Both the position numbers and the translations under genes were made by a program. From assembly GCA_947502975.1 (NCBI GenBank), contig CANNBV010000003.1:372001-436000 (forward strand): a stretch of DNA of 64,000 bases, given 5' to 3'. This DNA is from an uncultured Flavobacteriaceae bacterium (GTDB lineage Bacteria; Bacteroidota; Bacteroidia; Flavobacteriales; Flavobacteriaceae). Numbering within the stretch: position 1 is the first letter of the stretch; each line of letters opens with the position of its first letter. Below, piece by piece: positions 19,941 to 30,340 of the stretch. The notes beneath the pieces were generated by a model. That model saw nothing but the letters and a program-made list of their open reading frames with translations. It was not told where the DNA came from and did not search any database.

Positions 19941-20825
19941 CTAAATTTTAAATTTTATTCCTGTTCTTAAATAGAATGCATTTATTTCGTCTAATTTAAA
20001 AACTTCATCTCTATTTTCATCACGTAAAACGTTATTTAATCTGAAAGTATATCCAGTGTACAAATACCCTACCAAATTTTTCGTAAAAAGGTATTCATAT
20101 CCTAGTCCTCCAACAGCCACCGAAAGTGAAATATGATCAACTTCCTGATTTCCAATAGCATATTTGTCTTGTATATGTGCTAAATACCCATCTAAAGCCA
20201 CAAATGCTTGTAAGCTATTTTTGGTGTTTATTGTATATTTTAAATTCGATTTTGGTACTCCAGCATTAAAACTCCAGTTCTCATTAATATTTCTAAAATA
20301 ACTAATAAATGGTAAAGGAAAAGGGATACCAGTTGTTGCATTATAAGTTAACCCTAAAATGAGACGATATGGACGCTTTAACGAAGTATCATCTCGTCTA
20401 TCATGAATTAAAAATACGCCTCCATTTAAAAAATAATCGTCTGACCCTAATTTTCTCGTAAGCGTTGATGCTATTCTTGGATTAAAATTTAATCCCACGC
20501 GCCATCTATCGTTCCATTTAAAGGTATATCCTAAATTTAAATCTATAATGTGAATCCTATTTAATGCAGACGTATCAAAAGGATAATCTTCTTCTAAATT
20601 TAAAATGACTCTATTATACTCTGCTCCTATAATCAGGTAGCAATCTTTTTTAGTTTCAATAGGGTAATTTAGCAATGCCCGTAAACGATTATAGCTATCA
20701 TCAGATTTACTTTGTGGTATAAAAGAATATTCTAGTCGTACAAGATCTGTTAACTGTGCATAACATTGCTTTATTCCTGTTAGAAAAACAAATAAGCTCA
20801 TTAAAAATATTAACCGATACGACAT
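19941..20825 (-). CDS. Outer-membrane beta-barrel protein (DUF6268-like)
   Basis: Signal peptide; alternating beta-strand sequence ending in FYLRTGIKFKI. Confidence 0.6.
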   Translation of the reverse strand: MSYRLIFLMSLFVFLTGIKQCYAQLTDLVRLEYSFIPQSKSDDSYNRLRALLNYPIETKKDCYLIIGAEYNRVILNLEEDYPFDTSALNRIHIIDLNLGYTFKWNDRWRVGLNFNPRIASTLTRKLGSDDYFLNGGVFLIHDRRDDTSLKRPYRLILGLTYNATTGIPFPLPFISYFRNINENWSFNAGVPKSNLKYTINTKNSLQAFVALDGYLAHIQDKYAIGNQEVDHISLSVAVGGLGYEYLFTKNLVGYLYTGYTFRLNNVLRDENRDEVFKLDEINAFYLRTGIKFKI

Positions 20826-20836
20826 CTAGCTGCTGC

Positions 20837-21775
20837 TTACTTATTTTCTAGGGGTTTTGAAATAATATGAATATCTCTTTGAGGAAAAGGAATGGTAATA
20901 TTATGCTCTCTGAATAATTTATCTATTTCGAAACGAATATCACTTTTAGGAATTACTCCAATAAAACTATCATTTAAAGTAAAGATGAGTCGAAATTCAA
21001 GAGCACTATCTCCAAAGTTTTCAAATAAAACTATAGGTGCTGGGTGTTTTAAAACCATTTCATGCGACTTTGCTGCCTGTAATAATAACGACTTTACTAG
21101 GTTAACATCACTGCCATAAGCAACTCCAACAGACACACTTTCTCTAGTTGTTTTTCCATTTTGTGTCCAATTATACAGGCTGTTTGTAAGGTATTGATGA
21201 TTAGGTATTATTAAAACTTTATTGTCAATCGTAACAGCTCTAGTGGTTCGTAACTTAATTTCTTCTACACGCCCTATCTTACCTTCTAACTCAATAATAT
21301 CACCAACTTGCACCGAACGATCTATAAGTATAAAAATTCCAGATATGATATCTTGAAATAATGTTTGCAGCGCTAAACCAACCCCGATTAGTAATGCTGC
21401 TGAGGCTGCAAAAACAGCAGTTACATTAAAACCTATAGCGTCTAAAACAACTAAAATTACAATGAGGTAAATTATCCACCTTGTGAATGAAAACACTGTA
21501 TTGAACTTCACTTTGTCTTCCTTAGGTAGTCTTCTAGTCACCAGTTTCTTTGTCCACCTTAAAATAAAAGTGGTTACAATCATCACAAGGATAACTAACA
21601 ACAAGTATTTCATCTTAAGTACTATTTGGTGCGCATTTTCACCAGTACCGTAAGTGAAATCTAAAATATTAAACTCAAGAAAATCATGAATAGCTTGTCC
21701 TACAGAGGTTTCCTGTAACACCTCATGCACGCTATCATTTTCATTATCTATTTTATCCTTAAGCTTATCTTGCAT
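20837..21775 (-). CDS. MscS-family mechanosensitive channel
   Basis: AASAALLIGVGLALQTLFQDIISGIFILIDRSVQVGDIIELEGKIGRVEEIKLRTTRAVTIDNKVLIIPN. Confidence 0.93.
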   Translation of the reverse strand: MQDKLKDKIDNENDSVHEVLQETSVGQAIHDFLEFNILDFTYGTGENAHQIVLKMKYLLLVILVMIVTTFILRWTKKLVTRRLPKEDKVKFNTVFSFTRWIIYLIVILVVLDAIGFNVTAVFAASAALLIGVGLALQTLFQDIISGIFILIDRSVQVGDIIELEGKIGRVEEIKLRTTRAVTIDNKVLIIPNHQYLTNSLYNWTQNGKTTRESVSVGVAYGSDVNLVKSLLLQAAKSHEMVLKHPAPIVLFENFGDSALEFRLIFTLNDSFIGVIPKSDIRFEIDKLFREHNITIPFPQRDIHIISKPLENK

Positions 21776-23088
21776 TAATATTTAATCCATTTAATTAATT
21801 CTTTATATGTTGGCTTTTTACCGTACATTAATATACCTACTCTGTATATTTTTGCCGCTACCCAAACCGTAAATATAAATGTACCAATCAACAATCCTAA
21901 AGATAATAATTGTTGCCAAATAGGGACTCCAAATGGTATGCGCATTAACATCACAACAGGAGATGTAAAGGGTATAAACGAAAATACTGTAGAAACGGTG
22001 CCATGTGGATCTTCAATTACTGTGAAAACTCCAATATAAACAGCTAAAATAAGTGGCATTATGATAGGCAACATAAATTGCTGTGTATCTGTTTCATTAT
22101 CTACAGCAGCACCTATAGCTGCGTATAGAGAACTATATAAAAAATACCCACTAATGAAAAACAAAATAAAGGCAATAATTAAATTGGCTAATGGTAGATT
22201 AAAAAGACTTTGTAATCCTTCGGTTAATTTTTTGTTTAATTCCGATTGATCAAGACTTTGTTCTAAAATAGCTTGTTGGGGCGTTTGCAACTGATTTAAA
22301 TCTATATCAAAAATTACAGAAACCACTACTAAAAGTACACTTCCTAAAACAATCCAAATTGCAAATTGTGTCACACCTGCTAGAGATGTGCCAATAATTT
22401 TACCAAGCATTAACTGGAGAGGCTTTACCGATGACACAATAACTTCGATGATTCTACTTGTCTTCTCTTCAATTACACTCCGCATTATCATATTGCCGTA
22501 AATAATAATAAACATGAAGAGCAAATAGCCTGCAGCTCCACCAAAAACGAGTTTAACATAACCATCAACCTTAGATGATGCCTCGCCTTCAAAATTTTCT
22601 TGAAAAATATCTATACTTATCTTTGAAGACTCTATTTTCTCAATATCTATATCTAGCTGTTCATAATTAAGAGACGTCAAATGGTCCTCTAATTTACGTT
22701 CTAAAGTGTTTATAAAAGTCAAAGAAGGAGCGTCTTCTGAGTAAAATTTAATACTTTTTGACAATAATTTTATACTACTTTCATCTTTGATATGTAATAA
22801 ACCATAGCCTGAAGATTCAGTAACCAAAGTCTTTGCTTCCTCTATAGACATCTCTGGTAGTTTGTTATAAGTCAGATTTTCAGAATTCTCAAAAATATCT
22901 TTCACAATACCAGATTCATCTAAAACAGAAACAACTCTTACTGCATCACTATTTAATTGCGTTAAATACGCTACAACAGTAATAAATGCTATCATGATAA
23001 GGGGACTCAAAATCGTCATTACTATAAACGATTTGTTTTTAACCTTTGATAAATATTCACGCTTAATAATAAGAGGTAAATGATTCAT
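21775..23088 (-). CDS. ABC-2 type transporter permease (NatB-like)
   Basis: IIKREYLSKVKNKSFIVMTILSPLIM, IMRSVIEEKTSRIIEVIVSSVKPLQLMLGKIIG. Confidence 0.9.
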   Translation of the reverse strand: MNHLPLIIKREYLSKVKNKSFIVMTILSPLIMIAFITVVAYLTQLNSDAVRVVSVLDESGIVKDIFENSENLTYNKLPEMSIEEAKTLVTESSGYGLLHIKDESSIKLLSKSIKFYSEDAPSLTFINTLERKLEDHLTSLNYEQLDIDIEKIESSKISIDIFQENFEGEASSKVDGYVKLVFGGAAGYLLFMFIIIYGNMIMRSVIEEKTSRIIEVIVSSVKPLQLMLGKIIGTSLAGVTQFAIWIVLGSVLLVVVSVIFDIDLNQLQTPQQAILEQSLDQSELNKKLTEGLQSLFNLPLANLIIAFILFFISGYFLYSSLYAAIGAAVDNETDTQQFMLPIIMPLILAVYIGVFTVIEDPHGTVSTVFSFIPFTSPVVMLMRIPFGVPIWQQLLSLGLLIGTFIFTVWVAAKIYRVGILMYGKKPTYKELIKWIKY

Positions 23089-23090
23089 AA

Positions 23091-24026
23091 TTATTGCAGG
23101 TTATTATTAGTTACTGTTTGAATAAAAATATCGTTTACACTAGGAATCAACTCTACAAAATGAGACACTTCTCCTTTTGACACTAAATAATTAAGTAAAT
23201 CATTAGCGCTTTGATTTTTATTAAGTTGAATGTTTAATTTCAACTCTTCATCCAAAGTTTTAAAATTAGCAGGCGATGTTTTAAATGTATCGGAAAGCTC
23301 TTTTTCTAGACTAGCTTTATTTGTAGTATTAATGCCGACTTCAAACGTATTAGATTTATAAGCACGTTTAACATCTAATATTTTACCGTCCAAAATTTTA
23401 TTCGATTTATGGATAAGCGCTATATCGTCGCATAACTCTTCAACTGATTCCATACGATGTGTAGAAAATATTACAGTAGCGCCATTGTCTCGTAATCTTA
23501 AAATTTCGTCTTTAATTAAATTTGCATTAATCGGGTCAAACCCAGAAAATGGTTCATCAAAAATCAACAATTTTGGTTCGTGTAGTACGGTAACAACAAA
23601 TTGTATTTTTTGCGCCATACCTTTAGAAAGCTCTTGTATTTTTTTATTCCACCAATCTCCAATCTCTAAACGCTCAAACCAATATTTTAATCGTTTCTTC
23701 GCCTCAGATTTAGGTAATCCTTTCAACTGTGCTAGATATAGAGCTTGCTCCCCTACTTTCATAGACTTGTACAAACCACGTTCTTCTGGTAAATAGCCAA
23801 TATCCTTAATGTGCGACGCTTTTAAAGCTTCACCATCAAGAATTACAGAACCAGAATCTGGTAATGTAATTTGGTTAATAATTCGGATTAAAGTTGTTTT
23901 CCCTGCTCCATTGGGGCCTAAGAGCCCATAAATACTACCTTTAGGTACTGAAATAGAAACATTATTTAAAGCTGTAAAGTTTCCAAATTTCTTACTAGCA
24001 CCTTTAACTTCTAATAGGTTGTTCAT
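23091..24026 (-). CDS. ABC transporter ATP-binding protein (NatA-like)
   Basis: Walker A GLLGPNGAGKTTLI, LSKGMAQKIQFV, Walker B LLIFDEPFSGFDP. Confidence 0.93.
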   Translation of the reverse strand: MNNLLEVKGASKKFGNFTALNNVSISVPKGSIYGLLGPNGAGKTTLIRIINQITLPDSGSVILDGEALKASHIKDIGYLPEERGLYKSMKVGEQALYLAQLKGLPKSEAKKRLKYWFERLEIGDWWNKKIQELSKGMAQKIQFVVTVLHEPKLLIFDEPFSGFDPINANLIKDEILRLRDNGATVIFSTHRMESVEELCDDIALIHKSNKILDGKILDVKRAYKSNTFEVGINTTNKASLEKELSDTFKTSPANFKTLDEELKLNIQLNKNQSANDLLNYLVSKGEVSHFVELIPSVNDIFIQTVTNNNLQ

Positions 24027-24242
24027 TCACAATTTTTAATTATAAGAAATGTAAAGATATTAAATGTATACGAGTTCATTAAACGGAAATGGTGTAAAAT
24101 ATTTGGGGAAGAATTGACATGTAAGTTCAATATCATTATCATGTTTTAATTTAATATACCACCAAATTCAAGATTAGTTCAATGAACTATATTTAATGCG
24201 TTACTACGTAACTTTAAAACTAAAATCCCACTAAAAACAAAA

Positions 24243-24270
24243 CCCACCCTCAATCGAAATTAAGGATGGG
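24243..24270 (-). terminator. Candidate minus-strand terminator (stem uses G-U pairs only on the minus strand)
   Basis: Minus strand CCCATCCTTAAT-TTCG-ATTGAGGGTGGG followed by TTTTGTTTTT; the plus-strand version would have two C-A mismatches. Confidence 0.65.
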
Positions 24271-24549
24271 AAAAAAATTGCTATGAAAAAGAAAAATTAT
24301 CACTAAAGTTAATTAGCGATAATCAAAGATAGTTTTTTTTTCTTAACTAATAGCAAAACTATTAAGATAAGTTGCTACCCATATAAAAAAATACCGTTTT
24401 ACAACGTAATTTCTTAATCTGTTACATTATCTTCAATCTCCTAATAATTTTTGTAGAAAATATAAATAAAAGTGCAAGTTTTAATGAACAAGCTTTCTCT
24501 CAAACGCGTTCAAATGGTAAATATATATGCCTATCAAAGCTTTATCTCA

Positions 24550-25668
24550 CTAAGAAAACATATCTTTTACTTTTTCGAAGAACGATTTATCAGAACTTTC
24601 TGGTTTTGGGGAAAAATGGTCATCTTCTAACATGTCTTCAAAAAACTCTTTTTGTTGCTTATTGAGCGTTTTTGGCGTCCAAACATTAACATGCACTAAT
24701 AAATCCCCTTTACCATATCCATTTATGCTTGGAATACCTTTTCCGCGCAAGCGTAAAATTTTACCAGATTGCACTCCAGCTTCTACTTTGATACGTACTT
24801 TTCCAGTAACAGTATCAATCTCTTTAGATGTTCCTAAAACAGCTTCAGGAAAACTCACATAAAGGTCGTAATGTAAATTATCACCTTCACGCTGTAAATT
24901 TTCGTGATCTATTTCTTCAATAGCCACTAACAAATCACCAGAAATACCATTTCCAGGAGCCTCATTACCCTTTCCTGTAACCTTAAGCTGCATACCATCA
25001 ACAACACCTGCTGGTATTTTGATAGATACAGTTTCTTCAGCAACTTTTAAACCTTGTGCATCAGCATCTGAAGGTTTTCTATCTATGGTTTGCCCTGCAC
25101 CCCCACAAACATTACAAGGTGCAGAAGTTTGCATTCTACCTAAAATAGTGTTTGTGATTCTAGTAACTTGTCCAGTACCTTGGCATGTAGAACAGGTTTT
25201 ATAAGTAGTTCCTGGTGCCTGTATTTTGCGTTTTACTTTTATTTTCTTTTCAACACCATTAGCAATCTCTTCTAAAGTAAGCTTAACACGAATACGAAGA
25301 TTACTACCTTTAACGCGTCGTTGTCCACCACCGCCGCCAAAGCCAGAGAAACCACCGCCACCAAACGCACCGCCAAATATATCTCCAAACTGACTAAAGA
25401 TGTCATCCATATTCATTCCACCACCACCGAAGCCGCCGCCGCCTTCAAAGGCTTGGTGTCCAAACTGATCGTAGCGTGCTTTTTTATCAGCATCACTTAA
25501 TACCTCATAAGCTTCAGCTGCTTCTTTAAATTTTGCTTCTGCTTCCTTATTATCAGGATTTTTGTCTGGGTGAAATTCAATTGCCTTTTTCCTGTAAGCT
25601 TTTTTTATCTCACTGGCACTTGCTCCCTTGCTAATCCCTAAAATTTCGTAATAATCTCTCTTTGCCAT
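24550..25668 (-). CDS. dnaJ: Chaperone DnaJ
   Basis: [38 protein letters not shown]-rich region; CxxCxGxG zinc motifs. Confidence 0.98.
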   Translation of the reverse strand: MAKRDYYEILGISKGASASEIKKAYRKKAIEFHPDKNPDNKEAEAKFKEAAEAYEVLSDADKKARYDQFGHQAFEGGGGFGGGGMNMDDIFSQFGDIFGGAFGGGGFSGFGGGGGQRRVKGSNLRIRVKLTLEEIANGVEKKIKVKRKIQAPGTTYKTCSTCQGTGQVTRITNTILGRMQTSAPCNVCGGAGQTIDRKPSDADAQGLKVAEETVSIKIPAGVVDGMQLKVTGKGNEAPGNGISGDLLVAIEEIDHENLQREGDNLHYDLYVSFPEAVLGTSKEIDTVTGKVRIKVEAGVQSGKILRLRGKGIPSINGYGKGDLLVHVNVWTPKTLNKQQKEFFEDMLEDDHFSPKPESSDKSFFEKVKDMFS

Positions 25669-25677
25669 AGTGCTATT

Positions 25678-26238
25678 TTATTGACCTACAACTACTTTTG
25701 GGAAACGAATAATCGTATCTCCTAATTTATATCCTTTTTCTACGACATCTACAACCTTGCCCTTTAAATCATCACTAGGAGCAGGAATTTGTGTTATTGC
25801 AGTATGTATTTCAGCATCAAAGGTATCCCCTTGTGATACTTCTGCAACAGAAAGTCCTTTTTTCTCTAAAGTTGACAATAATTTTTGGTAGATTAATAAC
25901 ACACCTTTGCGTAATTCTTCAGCTTCTTTATCATCTTCAATGTGTGTTAGCGCTCTTTCAAAATCATCAAGAACAGGTAATAACTCTATCATTATTTCCT
26001 TACCAGCTGTTTTGAATAACTCTACACGTTCTCTAGAAGTACGCTTTTTATAATTTTCAAACTCAGCAAATAAGCGTAAAAACTTATCTTTTTCATTTTG
26101 AAGTTCTGCTTTCAGTTTCTCCTCAGCGGATACTTCTTCAACAATTTCTTGCTCTTGTTCTTCAACAGCTACAGCTTCTTTCTCTATACCGTTAGCTTGC
26201 TCGTCTTTTATATCCTTTGCCTTATTTTTTTTACTCAT
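25678..26238 (-). CDS. grpE: Nucleotide exchange factor GrpE
   Basis: DKFLRLFAEFENYKKRTSRERVELFKTAGKEIMIELLPVLDDFERAL; start MSKKNK at 26238 preferred to the track start 26325. Confidence 0.96.
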   Translation of the reverse strand: MSKKNKAKDIKDEQANGIEKEAVAVEEQEQEIVEEVSAEEKLKAELQNEKDKFLRLFAEFENYKKRTSRERVELFKTAGKEIMIELLPVLDDFERALTHIEDDKEAEELRKGVLLIYQKLLSTLEKKGLSVAEVSQGDTFDAEIHTAITQIPAPSDDLKGKVVDVVEKGYKLGDTIIRFPKVVVGQ

Positions 26239-26407
26239 TTTGTATCCAATTAATACTTCTATATTTCGGTTGGCAAAAGTACTGCCATTATTATTAAAAT
26301 GCCATATTGTCACAAAAAAATACACAAAAAATTTTGTTTAACTTTTTATTTATATTGTACAACAAATTTGTTACTTTTGACTCATTAACGCTAAAAATTG
26401 ATTAATA

Positions 26408-27064
26408 ATGAAAATTAAATTCAAAACTATATTATTCGTAAGTGCTTTAGCCGTAGCATTTGTAGGATGCAAAGACAAAGCTAAAGAAGCTAAAACTTCT
26501 TCAGCAGAAGCTGCTGCAAAAGCAGAAGCTGCCACAGTAAAATATGTGGCAGATGCAGAAGCATCTACTATTGAGTGGAAAGGTTTTAAGCCAACAGGAA
26601 CCCATAACGGAACTATAAAATTAGATTCTGGTGTAGTAAACGTAAGTGGTAGTACTGTTGAAAGCGGTTCTTTTTTAGTAGATATGGGAACTATTACTGT
26701 TTTGGATATCCCTGCTGATAATGAAGGTAATGGCAAATTACTAGGGCACTTAAAAAGTCCTGACTTTTTCGATGTTGAAAACCACGCCAATGCTGCATTT
26801 GAAGTAACTGGCATTAGCGAAGCGGAAGGCAAAACTATGCTTTCAGGTAACTTAGCTATAAAGGGTATTAAACAAAATGTTACATTCCCTGTGAATGTAA
26901 GCATGGATGGCGATACTATGATGTTGACAAGTGAAGCATTTACTATCGATAGAACAAAATGGGATATTAAATATAAGTCTAAATCTATCTTCGGAGATTT
27001 AGGCGATAAATTCATAAATGACGAAATTGAACTAAAGGTTAATATAACCGCTAAAAAAGCTTAA
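26408..27064 (+). CDS. YceI-family lipoprotein
   Basis: Lipobox FVGCKDK; ASTIEWKGFKPTGTHNGTIKL, FAVTGISEAEG-type YceI core; Ala-rich linker. Confidence 0.88.
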   Translation: MKIKFKTILFVSALAVAFVGCKDKAKEAKTSSAEAAAKAEAATVKYVADAEASTIEWKGFKPTGTHNGTIKLDSGVVNVSGSTVESGSFLVDMGTITVLDIPADNEGNGKLLGHLKSPDFFDVENHANAAFEVTGISEAEGKTMLSGNLAIKGIKQNVTFPVNVSMDGDTMMLTSEAFTIDRTKWDIKYKSKSIFGDLGDKFINDEIELKVNITAKKA

Positions 27065-27092
27065 TAACGAGTAGTGACTAACTCAAATAATT

Positions 27093-27126
27093 AAAAAACC
27101 ATCTTGTAAAAACAGGGTGGTTTTTT
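27093..27126 (+). terminator. Terminator downstream of the YceI gene
   Basis: AAAAAACCATC...GGGTGGTTTTTT hairpin with T tract. Confidence 0.7.
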
Positions 27127-27264
27127 GTTTTTCTATGTTAACCAGATTGATTTTATTAATAGTTTAAAGTATATTAGTTAAGTAAGACATAAATCTTATC
27201 TAACAGAACATCAATTTATTAATTTAAAAGAAATTCTTAAACAAAGTAATGGTCATTATTTGAC

Positions 27265-28083
27265 ATGAAAAAATTAATTTATACACCATTCCCAAGGCCC
27301 AAGGGAAATATCAGAAATATTCTGAACGTTTTTTTGTTGGGGTTCATAGCTAGTTTATTCATTATTTTTTTTAAACCATTTGGGATTGAACACAATGGCA
27401 TTTTATATTACAAGTTAATACTAATCCTAATGGGGTTAATTTTCTCTCTGTCTATCTATCTTATGGAGTTTCTTATTCCAAGCGTTTTCAAAAGAATATT
27501 TCTAAAGTGGACTTTTGGAAAAGCAATTTTATGGTATACTTGGATGATACTTTATGTTAGTGCCATAATGTTCACTGTTAAGAGCTTTCTAGCAGGGTTT
27601 AATGACTTTACAATACTCGAATACACAAATGTTATAGGAAGAATTTCCGGTATAGGGTTAATCGTAACCTTTTTTACCTTAGGAATAATTAATTATTTCA
27701 ATCGTCAAAAGATTTCTTTGATATCTTCAAGAGAAAAATATCAAATTACCGCCCCTAAAGTAAAACCTTTAGAACTCAACCTGAATGAAGTCATGTATAT
27801 TATGAGTGATGATAATTATGTTGATATTCACCTTAACTCAAATGGTAAAAGAGATAAAATAATTTTTCGTTCTAGCCTTAAGAATATTGAAGATCAAATT
27901 GTAAATCCGTTATCTCCTATATATCGTTGTCATCGTCAATTTTTAATTAATATTAATTTCTTCAAAATAAAAAGTAGAAAAGCTAGAAACACGTTACTTA
28001 CACTTAAAGAATTTGAAGACGAAATACCTGTATCCAATAAATATTCAAAGGATATTTTAAACCTTATGCAAGTTCGCCCCTAA
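27265..28083 (+). CDS. Membrane LytTR-domain transcriptional regulator
   Basis: Four N-terminal TM segments; C-terminal LNLNEVMYIMSDDNYVDIHLNSNGKRDKIIFRSSLKNIEDQI...YRCHRQFLIN. Confidence 0.85.
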   Translation: MKKLIYTPFPRPKGNIRNILNVFLLGFIASLFIIFFKPFGIEHNGILYYKLILILMGLIFSLSIYLMEFLIPSVFKRIFLKWTFGKAILWYTWMILYVSAIMFTVKSFLAGFNDFTILEYTNVIGRISGIGLIVTFFTLGIINYFNRQKISLISSREKYQITAPKVKPLELNLNEVMYIMSDDNYVDIHLNSNGKRDKIIFRSSLKNIEDQIVNPLSPIYRCHRQFLININFFKIKSRKARNTLLTLKEFEDEIPVSNKYSKDILNLMQVRP

Positions 28084-28177
28084 ATCTTGCTCATTGCCCA
28101 CAAAGCCTTTAAAATATTGATTTTTAAGTTTTCTGTGTTATTCATTTGTAACATATAACTTTAAAAATATTCATCAA

Positions 28178-29011
28178 ATGAAAACATTAAAAACTTTTAT
28201 TGCCATAGCATTTTATGGTTTATTTACAACGATTACATTAGCTCAAAGCATTAGCATTTCAACTGTAATATCAAGTATTACAAATGAAACCAAAAAAGAA
28301 GCAGAAAGAATTATAGCTTCTTTTGTTAATGATTATAAAAATGATAGACATGCAACCGAAACACGCATTGTTGGTATTGAAATTCCTGAAGTAAATGGTC
28401 AATGGACTATTAGTGTTACTGGTAAGGAAATTGATAAAAAGAAATGGGAGGTTATACTTGAAGATGGCTTACCTAATATTAAAACCTATGTTTATCGTAT
28501 TGAATTTGAAACATTGAAAGCGATCAATGAAGGTAGAATAAATGCACTTACTGCACAAGCTAAGGCCTTTTCTAGCGATTATGCACCAATGGATGTCTAT
28601 GAAATTAATGATTACAGCCCAACTGAAGATGAAGATAGTGCTTTAAATTCATTTTCGTTTCATTTTTGGACTAGAGGCTTTCCTGAAGTAATTCCTTTTC
28701 GTCCAGATGCTACGCGAAGAGCTCACGGTTCTGGAGTTACTATTTTTTATTATGAAAAAGGATTACGTACTGGTTGGTACAATATTCTTCCAGGCGAGCG
28801 AGTACGTGAAGATGCTAGAGAACAAGCAATGCCTTTTCCTATGATGGGTGTAATGATTAAAGGAACCGCAAAAGGTATTGTAGATGGAGAATCCATTACA
28901 GTTTCTGAAGGAAATACTGTATTTATACCTGCAAATGTACACCATAAATGGTGGAATGAATCTGACACACCAGTAGAATTGATCCTTATTATGTTTGGCA
29001 AAGGTGCTTAA
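28178..29011 (+). CDS. Secreted cupin-domain protein
   Basis: Signal peptide; GWYNILPGERV...GTAKGIVDGESITVSEGNTVFIPANVHHKWWNES. Confidence 0.75.
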   Translation: MKTLKTFIAIAFYGLFTTITLAQSISISTVISSITNETKKEAERIIASFVNDYKNDRHATETRIVGIEIPEVNGQWTISVTGKEIDKKKWEVILEDGLPNIKTYVYRIEFETLKAINEGRINALTAQAKAFSSDYAPMDVYEINDYSPTEDEDSALNSFSFHFWTRGFPEVIPFRPDATRRAHGSGVTIFYYEKGLRTGWYNILPGERVREDAREQAMPFPMMGVMIKGTAKGIVDGESITVSEGNTVFIPANVHHKWWNESDTPVELILIMFGKGA

Positions 29012-29084
29012 TATTTGTAGCGTTACATTAGACAAATTGTATCTAATAATAACCGTACTACTTTATAAAAATATATCAAAAAAC

Positions 29085-29116
29085 AAAAAACGCTCTATCT
29101 AAATAGAGCGTTTTTT
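29085..29116. terminator. Bidirectional terminator between convergent genes
   Basis: AAAAAACGCTCTAT-CTAA-ATAGAGCGTTTTTT. Confidence 0.9.
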
Positions 29117-29141
29117 CTTTTTCATAGCAGTTTCCTCCCAA

Positions 29142-29654
29142 TTACTTAGGCATCACTACCGAATCAATTACGTGAATAACACCATTACTCCCCATTACAT
29201 CTGTCATAATTATTTCACTATAATTTCCGTTTTGGTCTTTCAACCATATTTTCCCGTCTTTTTGCTTAACAGTTAACTTTTGTCCATTTAGCGTCTTTAA
29301 GGTTACCATACCTTTATTCTTTTTTAAAGCTGCCACTACTGCTTTAGCATCTAACTTTCCAGATACAACATGGTAAGTTAATATGTTGGTTAAAGCTTTT
29401 TTGTTTTCTGGCTTTAACAAAGAATTTAAGGTATTGGAATCAATTTTTCCAAAAGCACTATTGTTTGGCGCAAATACTGTAAACGGCCCATCACCTTGTA
29501 AGGCTCCCACTAAATCAGCAGCTTTTAATGCTGCCACTAATGTTGAGAAATCTTCGTTACCAACGGCAACATCAACAATTGTTTTTTGAGCAGTTGCAAA
29601 TTGACTTACTGTTAAAGCCACTACTGTAGTTAAAATAAACACTAACTTTTTCAT
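29142..29654 (-). CDS. Fasciclin (FAS1) domain secreted protein
   Basis: LVGALQGDGPFTVFAPNNSAFGKI, LTNILTYHVVSGKL, GVIHVIDSVVMPK. Confidence 0.93.
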   Translation of the reverse strand: MKKLVFILTTVVALTVSQFATAQKTIVDVAVGNEDFSTLVAALKAADLVGALQGDGPFTVFAPNNSAFGKIDSNTLNSLLKPENKKALTNILTYHVVSGKLDAKAVVAALKKNKGMVTLKTLNGQKLTVKQKDGKIWLKDQNGNYSEIIMTDVMGSNGVIHVIDSVVMPK

Positions 29655-29782
29655 AATAATTATATTTTTTGGTTAAACTAAATTGCACTTTTTTCGTTTT
29701 TTGAAGTGCTTTCATTTATATTTACACAGGTTTGTTTCCTCTGGATGAATCACTCCCATTTTTTGGGAAATCTTTAACATTT

Positions 29783-30340
29783 ATGCGTAACGACAAGGCA
29801 CTCATATCTAATCTTAAAAACAAAGATGAAGCTGCGCTATCACAGCTTTATGATGCTTATGCACCTGCTATTTATGGAGTTATCGTAAGAATGTGCAGAG
29901 ATGAACAACAGGCACAAAATATTTTACAGGATACGTTTTTAACCATTTGGGAGAAAGCACATCAGTACAATCCGGAAAAAGGAAAGTTTTATACTTGGGC
30001 ATATAGAATTGCGAAGAACAAAACACTAAACTTTTTACGAGCAGATAAGAAGCTCATCCAAACCGAGGATTTAAGTGTATATAAAGATAAAACCCAAACA
30101 GTAAAAAGTGAAGTTGACACGTTTCAGCTTAAGGGATATTTAAATCAATTAGAGCCGCATCACAGAAAAGCTCTAGAATTGGTCTACTTTAATGGCTTAA
30201 CACACAGAGAAGCCCATGAGGAAATGAATGTGCCTCTAGGAACCTTTAAGTCATATATAAAACAAGCCTTAAAAAAACTTAAATTGAGTTACGATAAGGC
30301 CATTGTATGGTTGTTGATTATAATTGAAGTGATACGATGA
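29783..30340 (+). CDS. ECF-type RNA polymerase sigma factor
   Basis: ALSQLYDAYAPAIYGVIVRMCRDEQQAQNILQDTFLTIWEKA...HREAHEEMNVPLGTFKSYIKQALKKL; ATG at 29783 preferred. Confidence 0.93.
   Translation: MRNDKALISNLKNKDEAALSQLYDAYAPAIYGVIVRMCRDEQQAQNILQDTFLTIWEKAHQYNPEKGKFYTWAYRIAKNKTLNFLRADKKLIQTEDLSVYKDKTQTVKSEVDTFQLKGYLNQLEPHHRKALELVYFNGLTHREAHEEMNVPLGTFKSYIKQALKKLKLSYDKAIVWLLIIIEVIR

Noticed and set aside
25310-25450. GC-rich repetitive tract resembling a tandem repeat
   Set aside because: It is the Gly/Phe-rich linker of dnaJ, an expected feature
26371-27015. 214-aa minus-strand ORF
   Set aside because: Antisense to the YceI gene; composition (Ser/Pro/Ala-rich, no family motifs) is what the reverse frame of that gene would give
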